Positions 1 through 10,700 of a stretch of DNA of 26,156 bases are shown here, piece after piece (position 1 is the first letter of the stretch; each line of letters begins with the position of its first letter). The notes beneath the pieces were generated by a model, which was not told the DNA's origin, did no database searches, and saw only the letters and a list, made by a program, of their open reading frames with translations. The translations under genes and the position numbers were made by a program. Source of the stretch: Baffinella frigidus (lineage: Eukaryota; Cryptophyceae; Cryptomonadales; Baffinellaceae); NCBI GenBank assembly GCA_026770585.1, contig MU646608.1, positions 121,359-147,514 on the forward strand. The letters are read 5' to 3'.

Positions 1-158
1 ACCCCCCACCCAATCTGGTGGTGGTGGCTCGGGCTGCGGTGCCTAGCCTGCGTGGGGAATGATGGGCACACCGGGGCACACGGCGGGGTGCTGACAGATG
101 GAGGGGGTGTTGGGTGTGTGCCTGACAGATTGAGGGTGTTGCTTGGGTGCGTGTGCAG
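1..158 (+). other. Intron end upstream of the first visible transhydrogenase exon
   Basis: No coding signal matching the transhydrogenase was found here. It ends in GTGTGCAG, taken as the 3' splice site. It contains a short imperfect tandem duplication beginning CTGACAGATGGAGGG and CTGACAGATTGAGGG (about 92-155). An earlier exon end within the first 50 bases cannot be excluded. Confidence 0.5.
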
Positions 159-3148
159 ACGAGACGTACGTGTACGGGCAGGGGGTGACCTGCATCGGGC
201 AGACAGACTTCCCGTCGCAGCTCTCGAACCAGGCTTCGCAGCTCTACTCCAACAACGTCTCCTCGCTCATGATGGTCACCCCCGCCCTCCATGCCTGAAA
301 CCTACACCCTAAATCCCACACCCTATACCGTATCCCCTACACCCCAAACCCTACCTTCTACACCCTTCACCATACATCCTACACCCTAACCCCTAATAAC
401 CAAACCACAAAACCTAAAAACTAAACCCTAAACCCTAAACTCTAAACACTCAACCCTAAACCCTAAACCCTAAACCCCAAACCACAAACCCCAAACCCCA
501 AACCCCAAACCCCAAACCTCAAACCCTAAACCCTAAACCCTAAAACCCAAACACAAACCCTGCTCACTGAAACCTAAAAGCTACACCATAAACCCTGAGC
601 CCTGAACTATAGACCCTCAACCCGAAACCCCAAATCCCAAACCCTAAACCCTAAACCCTAAACCCGAATCCCTAAACCCCAAACCCACCTCGCTCCTTCC
701 TCCTTCCGCGGCGCATTAACAGTGGTTGGTTTGGTTTTGGCAGTCGTTCGGCGAGAAGGGGTTCTTCAACATCGACATGACTGACGTCGTCTGCCGCGGA
801 TCCATCGTCACCCACCAGGTCCTCTCCTCGAGACACCACCCTCCAACACGCCTGACACTACACTCGATGCATCACCACGACTCTCGAGCCTCTCTCGCGG
901 GGGGCGGACCCTGGAAGCCTCGATGTGCCGCTGCCTGTCTCCTCGCCCCCCCCCCCCTCGCGCTCATGTCACACCCAGAGACCACGGAGGCCTGATGCAG
1001 GAAGCTGACTCTCTCTCGCGCGCAGGGCAAGCTGATGTGGCCGCCTCCGGCGCCCCCCACGCCGCCGGCTGCGCCCAAGAAGGCGGCGGCCAAGGTGGAG
1101 GTCCCGGTGGTGGACCACCAGGCCGTCGTCTCCCGCCGCGCGGTACTCCTGCTCACTCCCCAACTCCACACCCACGTTGCCTCCACCTCCTCTCTCCCCA
1201 ACCCCACATTACTGTGCCTGCATCAGCAAGGTTGCGCCCGTTTGCCGAGGGAGGTGGTGCGACGCTGTCAGGCTGTGCGTGGAGTGGGGCGGACATGTGG
1301 AGCGGAAATTGCAGGAGAGGTGATTGGTGATGGTTGGGCGTGTGGCAGATGAACATGACGGGGGGCGTGGCGGCGGTGTACGGCATGGGGCTCCTCTCCC
1401 CCGAGCCGCACTCGCACGCCATGTTCACCACCTTCTCCCTCGCGTGCATCGGCGGGTACTACACCGTGTGGGGCGTCCAGCCCGCGCTCCACTCCCCCCT
1501 CATGTCCGTGACCAACGCCATCTCCGGGATGACCTCGGCGGGCGGGATGCTGATCATGGGTGGGGGCCTCCTGCCGACGAACACCGCGCAGGCGCTCGGC
1601 GCGGCGGCCGTGACCCTCTCGTCCGTCAACCTCGTCGGCGGCTTCATCCTCACCAACCGCATGCTCCAGATGTTCCGCCGCCCCAACGACCCCCCTGAGT
1701 ACACCCACTACTACGCGCTCCCCGCCGCGGTGTCTGTCGGCGGCTACTTCGCCACCAAGGCCATGGGCGTCGACACCGTCGGGATGGCGTACGTGGCGTC
1801 GGGCGTCGCGTGCATCTGCGGCATCGCCGCCATGTCCTCCATGGAGAACTCGCGCCTCGCCAACCCCGTGGCGCTCATGGGCGTGACCACGGGCCTCGCC
1901 GCCACGCTCGGCGCCATCGGGCAGACGCCCGAGGTGTACGCGCAGATCGCGGCGTGCTCGGTGGTGGGCGGCGGCGTCGGCTACGGCATCGCGGCCGGCC
2001 TCGCGCCCACCCAGCTCCCCGAGACCGTCGCGCTCTTCCACTCGCTCGTCGGCGCGGCGGCCGTGACCACCTCCATCGGCGCGTACATGATCGACCCCCA
2101 CCACGCGGCCACCGCGTGGATCGGCACCTTCATCGGCGCGGTGACCGTGACCGGCTCGCTCGTGGCGTACGGCAAGCTCTCCGAGAAGCTCTCCTCCAAG
2201 GCCCTCTTCCTCCCCGGCAAGGACATGATCAACGTCTCGACGCTCGGCGCCAACTTCGCGTGCCTCGGGTACCTCATGATGGACCCCTCCAACCTGACCG
2301 CCGGCGTGATGGCGCTCTCGGGGACCACCGTCCTCGCGGGCGCGCTCGGGTGGCACATCACGGCGTCCATCGGCGGCGCTGACATGCCCGTGTGCATCAC
2401 CGTGCTCAACTCCTACTCCGGGTGGGCGCTCTGCGCCGAGGGCTTCATGCTCGACAACTCCCTCCTCACCACGGTGGGGTCCCTCATTGGGGCGTCCGGC
2501 GCCATCCTCTCGTACATCATGTGCGTGGCCATGAACCGCTCGCTCACCAACGTGCTCTTCGGGGGCTACGGCACCGCCGCCACGGGCACCGGCGAGAAGA
2601 CGAAGCTTGAGGGCACCGCCACCGTGACCGACGTCGACACCGTGTGTGACATGATCAACTCCGCGTCCTCGGTCATCATCGTCCCCGGGTACGGCGTGGC
2701 CGTGGCCAAGGCCCAGTACGACATCGCCGAGCTCGTGACGCTCCTCAAGGCCAAGGGCATCACGGTGCGCTTCGGGATCCACCCCGTGGCGGGGCGCATG
2801 CCCGGGCAGCTCAACGTGCTCCTGGCCGAGGCGGGCGTGCCCTACGACATCGTCCTCGAGATGGACGAGATCAACGAGGACTTCGCCGAGACCGACGTGG
2901 CCCTCTGCATCGGCGCCAACGACACCATCAACTCCGCGGCCCTCGACGACCCCAACTCGGTCATCGCTGGCATGCCGGTGCTCCACGTGTGGAAGGCCAA
3001 GGAGGTGGTGATCATGAAGCGGTCGCTGGCCGCGGGGTACGCTGATGTCGACAACCCCGTGTTCTTCAACATCAACACCAAGATGCTCCTCGGCAACGCC
3101 AAGGACACCTGCGAGCAGCTCAAGACCAAGACCAAGCAGATGGAGTAG
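159..3148 (+). CDS. NNT: Proton-translocating NAD(P)+ transhydrogenase (alpha-beta fusion), 3' part
   Basis: Membrane enzyme that couples hydride transfer between NADH and NADP+ to proton movement, normally in the inner mitochondrial membrane. Visible exons are 159-274, 744-818, 1026-1142 and 1349-3148, with GT-AG introns and matching phases. The first three encode the end of the NAD-binding domain I ([19 protein letters not shown], then SQLYSNN) and a Pro/Ala/Lys linker ([10 protein letters not shown]). The 600-codon last exon encodes membrane domain II ([27 protein letters not shown]-like [42 protein letters not shown]) and the complete NADP-binding domain III ([55 protein letters not shown]), ending in TAG. 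Order alpha then beta matches animal-type fusions. The start lies before the window; upstream sequence 1-158 reads as intron. Intron 275-743 is filled with CCCTAAA-like repeat. Identity is very secure; only small exon borders could shift. Confidence 0.95.
290..690 (+). repeat. Degenerate telomere-like CCCTAAA tract in transhydrogenase intron
   Basis: About 400 bp of imperfect heptamers such as CCCTAAA, CCCCAAA, CCCTACA and CCCTGAA. Clean runs of three or so CCCTAAA units occur around 460-475, 520-545 and 640-665. The tract starts shortly after the 5' splice site at 275 and stops about 50 bp before the acceptor at 743, so it fills most of the intron. The C-rich strand is the sense strand here. 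Confidence 0.95.
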
Positions 3149-3554
3149 ACTCCTGCACTGCTGTGCCTACCTACAGTACCCAACTTACACCCCCCCACCT
3201 GGGGGGGTCATCACCCCCCCCTGTCTGGGGGGAGCTGCAATGCAACCCCCCTGTCTGGGGGGGTCCGCAATACAATCTGTAAATCCATTGCCGGGTGTGA
3301 GATGGGCGGCTGCTGGTCTCCCGGGGATTCTTGTACAGGGCCGCGCTACTGTGCATACGCACGCACATGCCACTCGTGCTTTCCTGGGGCGCTGTTGACT
3401 GCGCCAGGGCAGGCACTTCGTTCTATGGACACTCGAAACACACATTACTCGAGTCTTTATCACTATTTACTTACATCCACTTATCAACAACCTCAACGAC
3501 CGTGAGCGAGTGCACATGGAGGCGCTGGTTGCGCACTCGGTGGCGCCGGCACTC
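3149..3554. other. Convergent intergenic region between transhydrogenase and OGT genes
   Basis: About 400 bp separate the TAG of the transhydrogenase gene (plus) from the TGA of the glycosyltransferase gene (minus). It must hold both 3' UTRs. The obvious structure is the C/G-rich hairpin cluster at 3189-3266. No convincing AATAAA was seen for either gene and no extra gene was found. Confidence 0.7.
3189..3266. repeat. Three tandem C-run/G-run hairpins in the 3' flank
   Basis: Three successive inverted repeats of the form C6-8, a 4-5 nt loop (ACCT or TGTCT), then G6-7 lie about 40-120 bp after the transhydrogenase stop codon. The second and third share CCCCCCTGTCTGGGGGG. They could fold as very stable hairpins or G-quadruplexes in the transcript and may mark the transcript end between convergent genes; that role is inference. 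Confidence 0.8.
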
Positions 3555-6500
3555 TCACCGAGGCCTCTCAGCCACGACGAGGTGCGCGGATTTGCCCTGA
3601 GCCACGTGCACTTCCCACATGAGCCGGTGCATCCGTTCTGCGTCCAGCACCCACCCCTGCGCACCCCGCGCCACCGACACCGCGCGTCACCTCCACCGGA
3701 TTCTACGCTCCAGGAACCTCTGAGCAAGACCGCGCACGGCCCAGGTTCAGAGCAGAGATAGACAGCTAAACGCGACCCGAAAGCAAAAAAGCTTTCTCTG
3801 CAGTCTTTTCTGAGGAAGGGCGTGTCGCTGGGCTACGTTGGGCGAAATTTAAACCTAAAGGACCTAACACGCGCGTGCGAATCCTGCACCTTTGCATCTC
3901 CCGCACAAGTTCATAGGCTAACGGACTCAAAATGGGTAGTTAGGCCTACGGTATTGACTACGGTAGGCCGCGGGGGCCTAGGGGGGCTCCTGAGAAAAAC
4001 CCAGCGACCTACACTAGGTAATACCGTAGGCCCAACTACCCCCTTTTAGTCCGAAGAGAAAGTGGGGACAGAAAAAAGGCCTCTGTCTCCCCCCCCCGTC
4101 GGGATTGGTTCACCGGTAGAGCATACAGGGGCACCTCGCTCATAAAGACCAGTCAATCTGAGAATGGACACTAAGCGTTTCTTAAAATTTAAGAAATTTA
4201 AGGCGAACGCACGTATACCTCCCTTGTTTCTTCATCCTAGGCGCCACTCCTCTCTGCCCTCTTCCTCCTCCTCGCTGCCCTCCTCGGGGGGTAAGCCATG
4301 TGTTGGCTGAAATTTTTGTTCACGTAAGAAAGTCTTGGGGGGAATCACACTTTGCGTTTCTCAACATTGAAGCAACACAAGGGACAGAAGACGCACCCCC
4401 TTTCTTGTCGAGGTACCCCTGTATCTGTATGGCACGGTGATGCGGCGAAGAACCTGAGTGTCGAAGAGGGGCGATTCCCGAAGCGCAGCGGTAAGACGCC
4501 TTCCCACGCGCGCCCGCGCCCGCGGCGACGTCGCGAGCGCTGCCACGACACACGCCCCAGGGTCAACGCCCGCGCTGTCACGTCCGACAAGACCCTCTGA
4601 TCTGGAGCACTTTCGCGGGGAGAGGGGAGTGACACGGCTGCGGGGGGTGCAGGCGCGGGGCGCAGGGAGGGTGGCGCGCGGGGGTACCGACGACAAGGTC
4701 GGAGTAGTCTTTCGCAGATCGGGCGAGGAGTTCCGGGAGGCCGAGGACCTGGAGCAGCGCCCCGCACACCCGTGCCTGCCACGCGCGCCACCACGCCCGC
4801 CGTCACCCGCCACTCCTCCCCCGTCACTCCTCCCCCGTTACTTCTGAATCGTCACTCTTCACTCCTCACCCGGCACTCTCCACCGCCCCCTTCCGCTTCT
4901 CGCCTCTCCAATCGCACCCGCACCCGCACGCCCCACTGCGTGATTCAATCCGCTTGCTTGCTCTCTCCAAATCGCTGGGACCCGCTGATCCGTGTGCAAT
5001 TCAGCTTGCGCTGAGTCGTGGGCTGGACAGCGTGGCGCACACCTTCTGCCCAGCCATATTCAGGACCCTGTCGTTGCATCGAGGTCGGCAGCACCGTGTG
5101 CACCACCGCAAGCGCAGACACCTCCAGCCCCCTGCCCCCTTTACGCAGAACGCACGTATAGAGGAGAGCACGCGGGGGGGGCAGGCAGCGCGTCGAGGGC
5201 ACACAGAGGCGGCCTTGGGGGGCGTGAGGACCTGCATCTTGACCTGGGACCAGGCGACGACAGGCACCTCCGCCCAGAGGGAGTCAACCGCTGTCGAGTG
5301 CGACGCCACCTGCCCGCGCACCGCGGGTCACTGTCAGAGGCCACACCTGCCTGCCTATCTTCTTGCGCCCAGGACACGCCCCACTACACGAAGGTGTCAG
5401 AGTCCACCCTGGGCCACCTTCTCGCGCCCAGCACACGTGTCCTGCCTTGATCCACGGAGAACCCGTGCACGAAAGCGCGATGCGTGCGCAGTCTACACGC
5501 GTGCGCCAGAAGCTGTGGAGGCGTGCCAACCGAGCTCAATGCGCTCTTCTCTGCACTCGTGTCTCTGCACATTGTTTCTCTGCACATTGTTCTCTGAAGA
5601 TTATCACTGGTGGAGAGACCTTCCAGGTGTCGAGGAAGAGATGGAAGTCGCGGGAGCGAAGGAGATGCAGATCCTTGCTCTGGGGGCGCGCCGTGAGCAG
5701 GCGGTGCGGATCGACCCCGAGGAGGCGGGCCTCGGCGCGGAGGCGAGCGTTGGTGCGCGCGCCCTGCCGCCCCTCCAGCAGCGCCAGCGTCGCGTGCGGC
5801 ACGCGCCGCAAGATCTCTGCCAACACGCCCGCCGCTAGCTCACTCACTGACGCGCTGGGGTGGATGTCGTGGGTGCGGAGGGGTGGGTCAGCGTGCGTGC
5901 CCTGGCATCGGCACGGCACGCGTGCATGCATCAGAGGCATCGATGGGCGGTAGCGCGAGAGGGGGGGGGGGCGCACCCATCCAGGTGGCGAAGAGCTCGG
6001 GGGTGAGCTTGTAGAGGTTGTTGAGGCTCGCCAAGGCCACCCGCGCCGGAGGCTCGGTTGCCGCGCGCCGGGGCGGGGCGGGCAAGGGGGGACGCGGTGG
6101 GAGGGGGTACGACGCTCGGTGGTCGTTGACCAGGTACGAGTGCGGCATAAATGTGAGGCGTTCCGAGTAGAAGGGTGAGAAGTCGGGGGGGGAGGTGTAG
6201 CGGTCAGTGACGTGGTAGTGGATGAATGGCGCTCCGGTTGTCGAGCACCTGCGCGCAACCTCCAATCACCAGTTGCTGCGTGAGCTTGCACCGATCAGCC
6301 TTTGCGGATGCAAGCACACCACTGCAAGCCCCTGGCGTTGCCCGTTCAAAATGATGCCGATGGCAGTGACTGGCAGGTCAATTGGAAATGCTGGCGGCAG
6401 GCAGCAGGCGAGCTTGCACACCACTGTGTGCAAGGGGAGCTCTGAGGCGGGCGGAGAGCGAAGGTGGGAAGCAGGGAGAAACCATCGGTGGTTGATGGAG

Positions 6501-7694
6501 ACAGGAGAAGGCGAGAACGCGGCGATGGCGTTGCGAGACTTGTCGAGAAACCCGAAAAGATTGATGAGAATGTGCGCCCCTGCTCGGTTCACCTGCCGGT
6601 GGAAAGACAATGCCTCGGTGTTGAGGCAGACATGGCATGCCACTCCGCAGCATGTTGGTGCACCACCGTGCAGAGAGCAGGCGCAGCCTGGGGCGGTCTC
6701 GGAAATGCGCTGCACGTAGCTGCGCTGTAAAACCCTGCAACCTAGACCTTAGACCCTACACCTACACCTACATCGCAACCCCTAACCACACGACCCGTAA
6801 CCCGTGACCTCAACCCATACCCTAACCCCGAAACCCTGAACCCTACAGCCTGAACCCTGAACCCCAAACCCAGAAACCTAAGCGAGGGAGCAGAGGGTGG
6901 CAGACCTCGTGAGCAACTTCCTGATCCTCGAGAAGGTGAACCTCCACGAACGAGTGGCACGCCCTGCCAATCATTCCCAAATTAGCCCTATCAAACCCAA
7001 TCAATCCCAATCAAACCCAATCAGTCTCAATCAATCCCAATCAATCCCAATCAATCAAAACCAATCCCACACAATCCCATCCACCACCGTTCACCGCTCA
7101 GCACCAACCTGAATCTGGCGAGAGGTAGAGAAAGTGGCAACCAGGCAGCAGGAGGGAGAAGAAGAGTGCTGGAGGCTGCTGGGTGGGTGCTTGAACGCAC
7201 GATTGGGCCTTGGCGCGCAGATCGCTACCATCGGACGGAGTTGTCGCGAAGCAGGCCACTTGCACCCTGCGCCCAGCTCGGTGCCGTCAGCCGCAGTGGT
7301 GCGTGACAGGGCCACCTTCACCCTGCCACGCATCTGGAACGTGCCACGTGACCTCCCCTTGAACCAGCGACAACACCCCGTGACCCTGTCTCAGATTCCT
7401 CGGCGTACGAAAGCTTTACTCTCGCAAAACAACAAGGGAGCTGCGAACAGTTTCTGGCCAAATGAGGAGAGGTGGTGGCTGAACCTTGAATCATGAACCC
7501 TGAACCTTGGATCCTGAACCCTGAACCCTGAATTTCGAACCTCAAACACTAAACTCTAAACCCCAAACTCTGAACCGTATACCATGAACCCTAAACCTGA
7601 CACCCTAAACCCTGAACTCTGAACCCTAAACCCTGAACCCTGGACCCTGGACCCTACAATAAACCGTAAACAATAAACCCTACACCCCAAACCT

Positions 7695-7739
<45 letters not shown>

Positions 7740-10700
7740 ACCCTACACCCTACACCCTACACAACCTAAATCTGAACCCTGAACCCTGAACCCTAAACCC
7801 CGAACCCTGAACCCTCAACCCCAAATCATGCACCCTGCATACTACACCATAAATCTCAACCCCGAACCCTAAACCCTGACCCACGCAGGAGAAGAGTGGC
7901 CAACGTAGGAGTTTCTCGTACAAGATAAAGGGCGATACAAAAGTAGGTAACACGGGCTTACCGATCCGGGTGATGAAGGCGGAACATGCCCTGCATCATC
8001 TGCATCATGGGGTGGTTGAGGAAGTGGCCCGACACGAACGCGAGCGTGAGCCTTCGATCCGCGGGGAGCGCCGCGCGCAGCAGCGATGGCGGAAGCGCCG
8101 TGGTGTTGCGCGCCATCACCGCCATCTCGGCTCTCGCCATGGCGAGCACCAGCGCGGGCGGGAAGTCCGAGATGAGCGCGGCGGTGCCCGCGTTGTAGCA
8201 CATGCGATGCATGGAGAAGCCTTCAGGCGCGCGGAGCGCCTCGGCCGCGCGCGAGGCCAGGAGCGCCTCCAGCCGCGGGAGGTCGCGCGATGGGTGCCGC
8301 CACAGGCAGATGTTGTCTGCCGCCTGCTCGCCACCCAGACCCACGCCCGCGCCGCGTCACCTGCTGCTCCTCCTGGCAGCACTGCGGCGCAACCAGGCAT
8401 CGAGTGTCTGCGTGGGGCGACCTTCGCCCGGACACGGCCTTATCCGCCCGGATAAGGCCGCTTGCCTTGTCCGGGCTCGCCTGTGCTGGCGCTCCAAGAT
8501 GGCTGCCAAAAACTTTTTCTGGCGACGAGGAGAGGGACAGCGCGCGCTGGAGGGGTGGTAACCTTCATGAGCGCACAAAAGGCCTCCTCCGTCCAATGGA
8601 TGCGCAGAGAGTGTGCGGCAGCCGCGGCCGCGTGCTCCCACTCGCGCTCGACCGCCAGCAGCCCCGCGATGTTGGCAGTCACGTCCATCTGTTCAGGGGA
8701 GAGTCGCCGTGCCGTTCTGTACAGCCTCCACACCTGCATCATTGCCGTTTCGGGTTAGGGGTGTAGGGTTTGGGGTTTGGGGTTTGGGGTTTGGGGTTTG
8801 GAGTTTGGGGTTTAGGGTGTGGGGTTCGGGATTTAGGGTGTAAGGTTCGGGGTTTAGGGTGTGGGGTTAAGGTTTTGGGATTTACGATGGTGGATTTAGG
8901 CTTTAGGTTTTAGGGTTGAGGATTTGGGGGTTGTGGGTTGGAGTTTGGGGTTGAGCGTTCATGATGGATAGTGTATAGTTTATAGTGTTTGACTCATCTA
9001 CCGAAAGGTTTGAATCATTTGCCCCTTGCCGTAGGAAACCCCCTATGGAAAGAGACGAGGGTTTACCAAGCTTAAAAATCAGCATTTTCTGGGATCTTTC
9101 AGCGTTTGCTCGAATCGAAGGTCCCAAACCCCAATTTGTCACCACGCCAGGTCACTAGATGGAAATTCAGATACAAATCTGATTTTGAAATTTGTATCCT
9201 GTTCCAACATTTGGAATAAAAATCGGACGTAGAACGGGCAAGGAGTTGCGTCTCACTTGGGATCGCACAATCATTCAGTATCGCACAATCGTTCAGCAAA
9301 ATGAAACGTTGCTTCCTGAAATTTCCACTAATGACCTGGTCTTGCGGGCCTGACAATCTGGTATTTTTTCATAATTTGACATTCAGGAACGTTGGAGCTC
9401 TTCGGCGCCAAAGTTGACATTTCGACGAAGTGACAACTTGCGGCGGCGATGGCACATAAAGAATAGTTTATGGTTGATAGATTGCATCGTGTATATTCTA
9501 CATTGTATAGTTTATAAATTATAGTTTGGGGTATGACTTGGTTTAGGGGTGAAGGTCTATGTGGTTTGGGGGTGAAGGTTAATGATTTGAGGTTTAGGGT
9601 TTAGGGTTGAGGGTTGAGGGTTTATGGTTTATGGTTTAGGGTTAAGGGTGAAGGGTTGAGGGTTGAGGGTTTAGGGTTTAGGGTTGAGGGTTGAGGGTGG
9701 AGGATCAAGGGTTTAGGGTTTAGGGGTTCAGGGGTTAGGGAAAAGTGTTGATGGGTTAGGGTGTTTAGGGTTGAAGGTTTATGATTTGAAGTTTGGGGTT
9801 TGGGATTTATGGTGTAGGGTTCAAAGTTCAGTGTTTTAGAGTTTTGAGTTTAAGGTTGAGGGTTGGATTCAGAGTTTATAAATTAAGGGTGTAGGTTCAG
9901 GATTTTGGGTGTAGGGTTTAGGGTTTAGGGTTTAGGGTTTAGGTTGTAGGTCTTACGATTTAGAGTTTAGGGTTTGGGGTTTAGAGTTCAGGGTTTAGGG
10001 TTGAGGGTTTAAGGTCTAGGGTTTAGGATGCAGGGTTAAGGGTTAAGGGTTGAGGGATTAGGGTTTGAGGGTTTGGGGTTTCAGGTCAAAGGTTGGAGGT
10101 TTGGAGTTTAGGGTTTAGGTTTCGATGTAGGTTTTAGGGTTTGAGAATTTGGGATGGAGGGTTAAGGGTTTAGTGTTTAGGGTTTAGGGTTTAGGATTAT
10201 AGGTTTTAGGGCGAGGCTTGAGGATTTAGGGTACAGGGTTAAGGGTTTTGGGCTCAGTGTTTAGGGTTGAGAATTGATTTTAGGGTTTAGGGTTTAGATT
10301 GTAGGGTGTATGGTGCAGGGTGTAGGCCGCAGGGTGTAGGGTTTGGGGTTTAGGGTTGACGGTGCAAGGTTTAGGGTCTAGGGTCTAGGGTGTAGGGTGT
10401 AGGGTGTAGGGTGCAGGGTGAAGGGCGCAGGGGTTAGGGTGCAGGGTTTATGGTTTAGGGTTCAGGGATTAGGGTTGAGGGTTTAGAGTTAAGGTTGAAG
10501 GGTTGAGTGTTTAGGGTTGAGGATTTAGGGTTTAGGGTCTAGGGTTTTGGGTCCAGGATTTATCTAGGGTGTAGGGTTTAGGGTGTAAGGGGTTGGGTTA
10601 CCGTGTAGCATGTAGGGTTTGGGGTGTGGGGTTCAGGGTGTAGGGTTGGAGGTTCAGGGTTCAAAAGGTAGTGTGTGATTCAGGATTTTGGGTTTAGCTT

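Noticed and set aside
1268-2986. A 572-codon open frame on the minus strand opposite the transhydrogenase
   Set aside because: Composition (His, Arg, Gly, Asp rich) is what the antisense of G/C-ending codons gives, and the plus strand encodes an unmistakable transhydrogenase.
3467-3761. Small plus-strand protein of 83 codons starting near 3510
   Set aside because: The minus strand here carries the C-terminal OGT exon (3656-3555) with correct phase and family match; the plus-strand translation has no features.
4105-4185. tRNA-like text GGTTCACCGGTAGAGCATAC
   Set aside because: No acceptor, anticodon or T stems could be paired around it, and it overlaps the CAGGGG-type element end.
4954-5838. 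A 294-codon plus-strand open frame
   Set aside because: It overlaps two OGT exons on the other strand that match the family closely; no recognisable motif in the plus-strand translation.
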